Source: Chloroflexota bacterium
GTDB lineage: Bacteria > Chloroflexota > Anaerolineae > Anaerolineales > Anaerolineaceae
Direction of reading: 5' to 3'
NCBI GenBank assembly: GCA_023406965.1
Contig: JAEXTI010000285.1
Coordinates: 1 to 9,308, forward strand
Length of the DNA: 9,308 nt
The notes under the pieces are model-generated. The model did no database searches and was not told the origin of the DNA. It worked only from the letters and a program-made list of their open reading frames with translations. The position numbers and the translations under genes were made by a program. This document shows positions 6,105-9,308 of the stretch, in pieces (position 1 is the first letter of the stretch; each line of letters opens with the position of its first letter).

Positions 6105-6863
6105 TTACTTTGCCCAACCCAACGGCCCGTTGGATTGAATCAACGACTTGAGGGCAGAATAGGGCACCAGCACACTCTGGTCGCCAGTGGCGTTATCCAG
6201 CCCCAACTGGAAGTTGCTGAAGGTAAACTCGATCCCGCCGGGGGTCAGATTCCAATGGGCAAAGTTCTCGGCAACCGGGGCCAGTCCTTCGGCGGTATTC
6301 AGCGCCTCATTGAATCGTGTTTTTAGGTCGGCTGTGCAGTATTCCGATAGGAAGGCCAGGTAGTCGGCTTTCTTGCTGAACAGGTCCGCGAGGGTTAGGG
6401 GGCGATTGTTTTTGAGATCGTAATTGTAAGGGATGTTGACCTCTCCGGGGCGCTGTGACCCTTCGATGAAGCTTAACTTGTGTAAATACATGCTGAACAG
6501 GCCTTGCTGGTTGAAGACCACGGCGTAATCCATCTGCAACATGCTTCCCGTGCCTTCTTCCACCGATTCAGCCGCCACGGCGGCGTCAAAGCGAAAGGTT
6601 TTCAGCTCATCTTGTACAATTTTCTCGATCTCGGAATTGAAGTTCACGGCAGCGGCCTGATTCTGGATCACCGGGTAGGCTGCCGAGAGAATATAGCGGT
6701 CGTCGCCGTTGCTATCATTCAGATGAATGACTTCCCAGGTGGCAGAGTCAGGCGCGGATGAATTGTTGCGGTTTCCCATCGCTTTGAAGGCCACAATTCC
6801 CCACCCCACAATGAGGATCACAGCGACAGCCATCAGAAGGAGTTTGATGTTCTTCATGCTCAT
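6105..6863 (-). CDS. Membrane-anchored DUF4163/DUF3298 domain protein
   Basis: A 252-residue protein with one N-terminal hydrophobic segment (about 6-27), which acts as an uncleaved anchor or signal peptide, and an extracytoplasmic domain. Residues about 57-135 (YILSAAYPVI..NFN.EIEKIV) look like DUF4163. Residues about 143-243 (NIPYNYDLKNNRPLTLADLF, LTPGGIEFTFSNFQLG, SVLVPYSALKSLI) are a good match to DUF3298, the domain found in RsiV and PdaC-type cell-envelope proteins. There is no anti-sigma or deacetylase domain, so its role is unknown, possibly ligand sensing. The first ATG overlaps the upstream stop as ATGA (6860-6863) and has AGAGG seven bases before it, so translation is coupled to the HTH gene. 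Confidence 0.85.
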   Translation of the reverse strand: MSMKNIKLLLMAVAVILIVGWGIVAFKAMGNRNNSSAPDSATWEVIHLNDSNGDDRYILSAAYPVIQNQAAAVNFNSEIEKIVQDELKTFRFDAAVAAESVEEGTGSMLQMDYAVVFNQQGLFSMYLHKLSFIEGSQRPGEVNIPYNYDLKNNRPLTLADLFSKKADYLAFLSEYCTADLKTRFNEALNTAEGLAPVAENFAHWNLTPGGIEFTFSNFQLGLDNATGDQSVLVPYSALKSLIQSNGPLGWAK

Positions 6864-7417
6864 GATTCTTCCTCTGCGTTCTTTTTCTGCAGGGCCTTGA
6901 GCAGCAGGGCCAGAGCTCCTTGAGCCGGATTCTCCAGCACGTCGGCGATATTATCAACGGTTTCGGGGAGTTCTATTCCTACGGCTTTTAGCACTGCTCG
7001 CAATTTCTTCAGGCTAATTTTCCCCCGAGTGGAAGCAGCCCTGACGGCTTTTTCAACCTTCTCGATGGTTTCTTCCTTTTGCTGCGCGGTCAGGTCCGAA
7101 CGGCTTTGGATGAAAAAAGTGACTACGGGCAGCAGATCATCCAGCCCAATGCCCGCGCTGGATTTCCGTGTGGTTTTGCGCCGGGTGGTTTTCTTTTCTT
7201 TGCTTTTCGCCGTGGTGGTGGAAGCAGGCTTTTTCTTTTTTGTAGTCTTCTTGTTTTGGGCGCGGTAATCTTTGACCGCTTCGGCAGGGATGACCCACAC
7301 ACCGGATGGATTGCGGAAGGAACCCGGCAATTCATCCTTCTTAATCAAATTTCGCACCGAAGCAGCGGAAATATCCAGATCTTTTGCCGCTTCGGCAACA
7401 CTCAGGTAGTCGGCCAT
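6860..7417 (-). CDS. HTH DNA-binding protein with histone-H1-like basic linker
   Basis: A 185-residue protein in three parts. Residues 1-53 form an excisionase/MerR-like helix-turn-helix (YLSVAEAAKDLDISAASVRNLIKKDELPGSFRNPSGVWVIP). Residues about 56-86 are a Lys/Thr/Arg-rich low-complexity linker resembling histone H1 tails. Residues about 88-185 are a mostly helical acidic-basic C-terminal domain (DDLLPVVTFFIQSRSDLT, ETIEKVEKAVRAAS, LKKLRAVLKAVGI) that I cannot assign. It probably binds DNA through the first two parts, perhaps as a regulator or nucleoid protein. The start has a full AAGGAGGG site seven bases upstream. It is the first gene of a two-gene operon and overlaps the DUF3298 gene by four bases. 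Confidence 0.85.
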   Translation of the reverse strand: MADYLSVAEAAKDLDISAASVRNLIKKDELPGSFRNPSGVWVIPAEAVKDYRAQNKKTTKKKKPASTTTAKSKEKKTTRRKTTRKSSAGIGLDDLLPVVTFFIQSRSDLTAQQKEETIEKVEKAVRAASTRGKISLKKLRAVLKAVGIELPETVDNIADVLENPAQGALALLLKALQKKNAEEES

Positions 7418-7424
7418 AATTGGG

Positions 7425-7444
7425 CCCTCCTTGTGTTAATTATA
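7425..7444 (-). promoter_or_regulatory. -10 box and ribosome site of the HTH/DUF3298 operon
   Basis: The minus strand has a perfect TATAAT (7444-7439) followed by AAGGAGGG (7432-7425) before ATG 7417. Transcription from this box would start at about 7432, so the leader would begin almost at the ribosome site. No clear -35 stands at the proper distance, so the promoter is less certain than the ribosome site. Confidence 0.45.
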
Positions 7445-7482
7445 CTGAAAAGTGGACTTAAGCCCTTGTGAATTCAGGTTGG

Positions 7483-7655
7483 CGAATCTAAAACATTCTG
7501 TAGCGGCGAGGCGAGATTCGACAAGGAAATCTACCCGGTTCTGGTAGCCTCGCCGTTTGATAACGCCTGATTTAAGGAATGACGGTATCCTACCCTCAAC
7601 TGCGCCAGGTATAGAAACCTGGCCGACAATCTGGTAGCGGCGCGGTCTCCGCGCC
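7483..7655. repeat. Cluster of GC-rich hairpin repeats in a gene-free region
   Basis: Between the HTH gene and the membrane protein gene there is no credible gene (7418-7799). The region contains four inverted repeats: CGAATCT/AGATTCG (7483-7489, 7514-7520); CGGCGAGGC/GCCTCGCCG (7504-7512, 7547-7555); GCCAGGT/ACCTGGC (7604-7610, 7617-7623, 6-nt loop); and GGCGCGG/CCGCGCC (7639-7645, 7649-7655, 3-nt loop). The second and fourth share the lead-in TGTAGCGGCG / TGGTAGCGGCG, so they are probably two copies of one interspersed repeat family. The first two pairs interlock and cannot form together as simple hairpins. Confidence 0.6.
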
Positions 7656-7741
7656 CGGATGGTCTACCTATGTGCTCTAAAGATGAGATAGTCGAAGATG
7701 CGCGAAATGGCGACCCTCACACCGCCCTGGTTCGAGTGGGT

Positions 7742-7781
7742 ATAAAAAAGCCCTGCGGCTTTTTTTAGGCCACAGGGCTTT
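7742..7781 (-). terminator. Intrinsic terminator of the polytopic membrane protein gene
   Basis: On the minus strand AAAGCCCTGTGGC (7781-7769) pairs with GCCGCAGGGCTTT, a 13-position stem including one T-G wobble, over a 9-nt A-rich loop, and is followed by further T residues and TAT. It begins 19 bp after the gene's stop. Read on the plus strand, the shorter hairpin AAAAAAGCC/GGCTTTTTT (tetraloop CTGC) could also stop transcription arriving from the other side. Confidence 0.85.
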
Positions 7782-7799
7782 GAATCCATCGTAACGAAA

Positions 7800-8744
7800 T
7801 TAGGCGACTTCGTACGGCAAGGGAACCACTGCCGCTTCACTCTTGCCCGTCAGGCGGCGGAAGGTGAGCGCCCAGGCGGTGCCCAGGTAAGACTGGACGA
7901 TGCCGCCCAGCAGCAGCGCCACCGGCGCGTAGAGGCAGGCCAGTACGATGGTGGCGGTCAGACCGGTGCGCAGCGCTCCTTCGTTCTGCGCAATGAGACT
8001 GCCGAGCATGGGCACGAGGGTGAGGATGAAGGGCAGGGCGATGAGCAAATGTACGACGAACGAGCCAATCCCCAACGCCAGGCCCATGACAATCATTTGT
8101 CCTACATTGGCGCGGAACACTTCCCAGGCGCGCTTGAGACCATCCATCACGCCCAGGTCCTCGCCGACGATGGCTACCACGGTCTGCTCAATAAGAATAC
8201 TGACCAGCCAGGAGGCAGGCGCCAGCAGGCAGATGATTGGAGCCACGCAGATTAATGCGATCCCGGCGGTGAGGAAGACCGATAGGCCCAACGCAAACAC
8301 CAATGCCAGGGTCAGCACGAAGATGAGTAAGGATAGGAGCACCACCCGCCAAAAATATTTTGAGCTATCGGCAAATAATTCACCAAAGCTTAAGCTGGTT
8401 TTGCCTTCATCGACTTGCCACGCGCCGCGGGCCAGGCCGATGCGCCCAAAAGTGCTAAGCGCGGCGACCACCAGGATCAGCACAACTGCGGCAATGATGA
8501 TTGCGCCGATGACCCACCAATTTTGCGTGATCCAGTTCTCAGCTTGCTGCGCAAACTGTTCTGCTTCCGGGAAGTAGCCATTGCCATTGCCGCTGCTGGA
8601 ATAGCTGGAGCCGCCACCCCCGCCACCCCCGCCTCCGCCAGCGCCCAGGCTGGCCAGGATCCCAAAGATCCACAGCACTTTATATTTCCAAATGATCTTC
8701 CACGCCTTGGTTAAGACTTCACCGTACCGCATCCCGTATTGCAT
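7800..8744 (-). CDS. Polytopic membrane protein with poly-glycine segment
   Basis: A 314-residue integral membrane protein of unknown function. Hydrophobic segments are seen at about 22-34, 76-97, 133-158, 159-190 (possibly two), 217-247 (possibly two) and 262-288. Between the first two is a low-complexity stretch with ten glycines in a row (36-45), then SSYSSSGNGNG. The central part (EDLGVMDGLKRAWEVFRANVG, 195-215) resembles the amphipathic loop of glycerophosphodiester phosphodiesterase membrane-domain-like and related DUF families; this is a loose resemblance. The start has GGAGG six bases upstream (8751-8755); Met5 is a less likely alternative. It appears to be a single-gene unit, ending in a strong intrinsic terminator. 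Confidence 0.82.
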   Translation of the reverse strand: MQYGMRYGEVLTKAWKIIWKYKVLWIFGILASLGAGGGGGGGGGGSSYSSSGNGNGYFPEAEQFAQQAENWITQNWWVIGAIIIAAVVLILVVAALSTFGRIGLARGAWQVDEGKTSLSFGELFADSSKYFWRVVLLSLLIFVLTLALVFALGLSVFLTAGIALICVAPIICLLAPASWLVSILIEQTVVAIVGEDLGVMDGLKRAWEVFRANVGQMIVMGLALGIGSFVVHLLIALPFILTLVPMLGSLIAQNEGALRTGLTATIVLACLYAPVALLLGGIVQSYLGTAWALTFRRLTGKSEAAVVPLPYEVA

Positions 8745-8767
8745 ATCGAACCTCCATGAACGTTACG

Positions 8768-8790
8768 CGCAAAGACCTCTGGTCTTTGCG
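8768..8790. promoter_or_regulatory. Perfect 10-bp palindrome upstream of the membrane protein gene
   Basis: CGCAAAGACC and GGTCTTTGCG are perfect inverted copies around a TCT centre. The palindrome lies 24-46 bp upstream of the membrane protein start. It is not followed by a T-run in either direction, so an operator or leader hairpin is more likely than a terminator. A role in ending guaA transcription, about 90 bp upstream, cannot be excluded. I see no convincing promoter in 8791-8877. Confidence 0.5.
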
Positions 8791-8877
8791 ATTATTAGCG
8801 CTACTCTTCAAATGAGAATTAGTTTCTTTCAACCTCTGACTGAGGAGTGTCGCCAATCATTTTCATAAAGATATACG

Positions 8878-9308
8878 CTATTCCCACTCAATAGTTGCAG
8901 GGGGTTTGCTGGTGATGTCGTATACGACGCGGTTGACGCCTTTGACCTCGTTGACGATGCGGTTAGCGACCTTGCCCAACAACTCGTGCGGCAGGCGCGC
9001 CCAGTCGGCGGTCATGAAGTCTTCGGTGGTCACGGCGCGCAGGGCCACGGCTTCCTGGTAGGTGCGCTCATCGCCCATCACACCCACCGAGCGCACCGGC
9101 AGCAGCACCGCGAAGGCCTGTGAAATGCGCCCGGGCACGTCTTCGAGGCCGCGGTTGAGCAGCCCGGCGGCAGCCAGTTCACCGGTGAAGATGGCATCCG
9201 CCTGGCGCAAGCGCTCCAGCCGCTCCCAGGTGATCTCGCCCAGGCAGCGCACCGCCAGCCCCGGGCCGGGGAAGGGCTGCCGCCAGACCAACTCGGGGGG
9301 CAGGCCCA
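8878..9308 (-). CDS. guaA: GMP synthase (glutamine-hydrolysing), C-terminal part, 5' end outside window
   Basis: The last 143 codons of GMP synthase, which converts XMP to GMP with ATP and glutamine in purine synthesis. The frame is open to the right edge; the piece starts [20 protein letters not shown], the junction of the PP-loop ATPase domain with the C-terminal dimerisation domain. The conserved run [56 protein letters not shown] ends exactly as in other GuaA proteins. Glutamine amidotransferase and P-loop lie outside the window. A few extra residues (NRGLEDVPG) stand before [11 protein letters not shown] compared with the E. coli enzyme. No clear intrinsic terminator follows the stop. 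Confidence 0.96.
   Translation of the reverse strand, partial: GLPPELVWRQPFPGPGLAVRCLGEITWERLERLRQADAIFTGELAAAGLLNRGLEDVPGRISQAFAVLLPVRSVGVMGDERTYQEAVALRAVTTEDFMTADWARLPHELLGKVANRIVNEVKGVNRVVYDITSKPPATIEWE

Noticed and set aside
7483..7655. CRISPR array
   Set aside because: The repeats are few, inverted and unevenly spaced, and there are no cas genes in the window.
7726..7742. GGTTCGAGT, which resembles a tRNA T-arm
   Set aside because: The flanking bases do not form the five-pair T stem, and no anticodon or acceptor arms are found nearby.
7671..7769. Short plus-strand frame of 32 codons ending in the terminator
   Set aside because: No ribosome site, and its end is the intrinsic terminator stem of the opposite gene.

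Overview
The window looks like chromosomal DNA of a GC-rich environmental bacterium. Dense operons on the minus strand, canonical GGAGG ribosome sites, a class I CoA-transferase pair, a RocA-type aldehyde dehydrogenase, Gly/Ser-rich membrane proteins and many small interspersed hairpin repeats together suggest a Chloroflexota (Anaerolineae-like) genome. This placement is inference from gene content, not phylogeny.

Layout. Positions 1-293 are gene-poor and hold an intrinsic terminator (171-200, minus). A minus-strand metabolic operon spans 4646 to 171: promoter, 1-pyrroline-5-carboxylate dehydrogenase-like aldehyde dehydrogenase (4547-2961), a very strong intergenic hairpin, a small two-TM protein with a Ser/Gly/Lys tail (2904-2530), CoA-transferase subunit A (2514-1612), a GxxExxY-family PD-(D/E)XK protein (1523-1125), CoA-transferase subunit B (1064-294), then the terminator. 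Diverging from the dehydrogenase promoter is an alkaline-phosphatase-superfamily hydrolase (4707-5993, plus).

A convergent intergenic region (5994-6104) carries an imperfect inverted-repeat element. Beyond it is a translationally coupled minus-strand pair: an HTH protein with a histone-H1-like basic linker (7417-6860) and a membrane-anchored DUF4163/DUF3298 protein (6863-6105). About 380 bp without a gene (7418-7799) holds several GC-rich hairpins and a strong intrinsic terminator for the next minus-strand gene, a polytopic membrane protein with a ten-glycine run (8744-7800). The window ends in the C-terminal part of GMP synthase guaA (minus, running off the right edge).

The most interesting structure is the GxxExxY gene. 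It sits between the two subunit genes of one enzyme, is markedly poorer in G+C than they are, and is tightly bracketed (10-15 nt on each side) by 29-bp inverted repeats matching at 26 of 29 positions. Each arm is made of 9-bp CACGAATNA-like units. This looks like a compact inverted-repeat cassette carrying its own putative nuclease, inserted into an operon in the sense orientation. The second candidate is the coupled HTH/DUF3298 pair, whose partnership I do not recognise as a described system.
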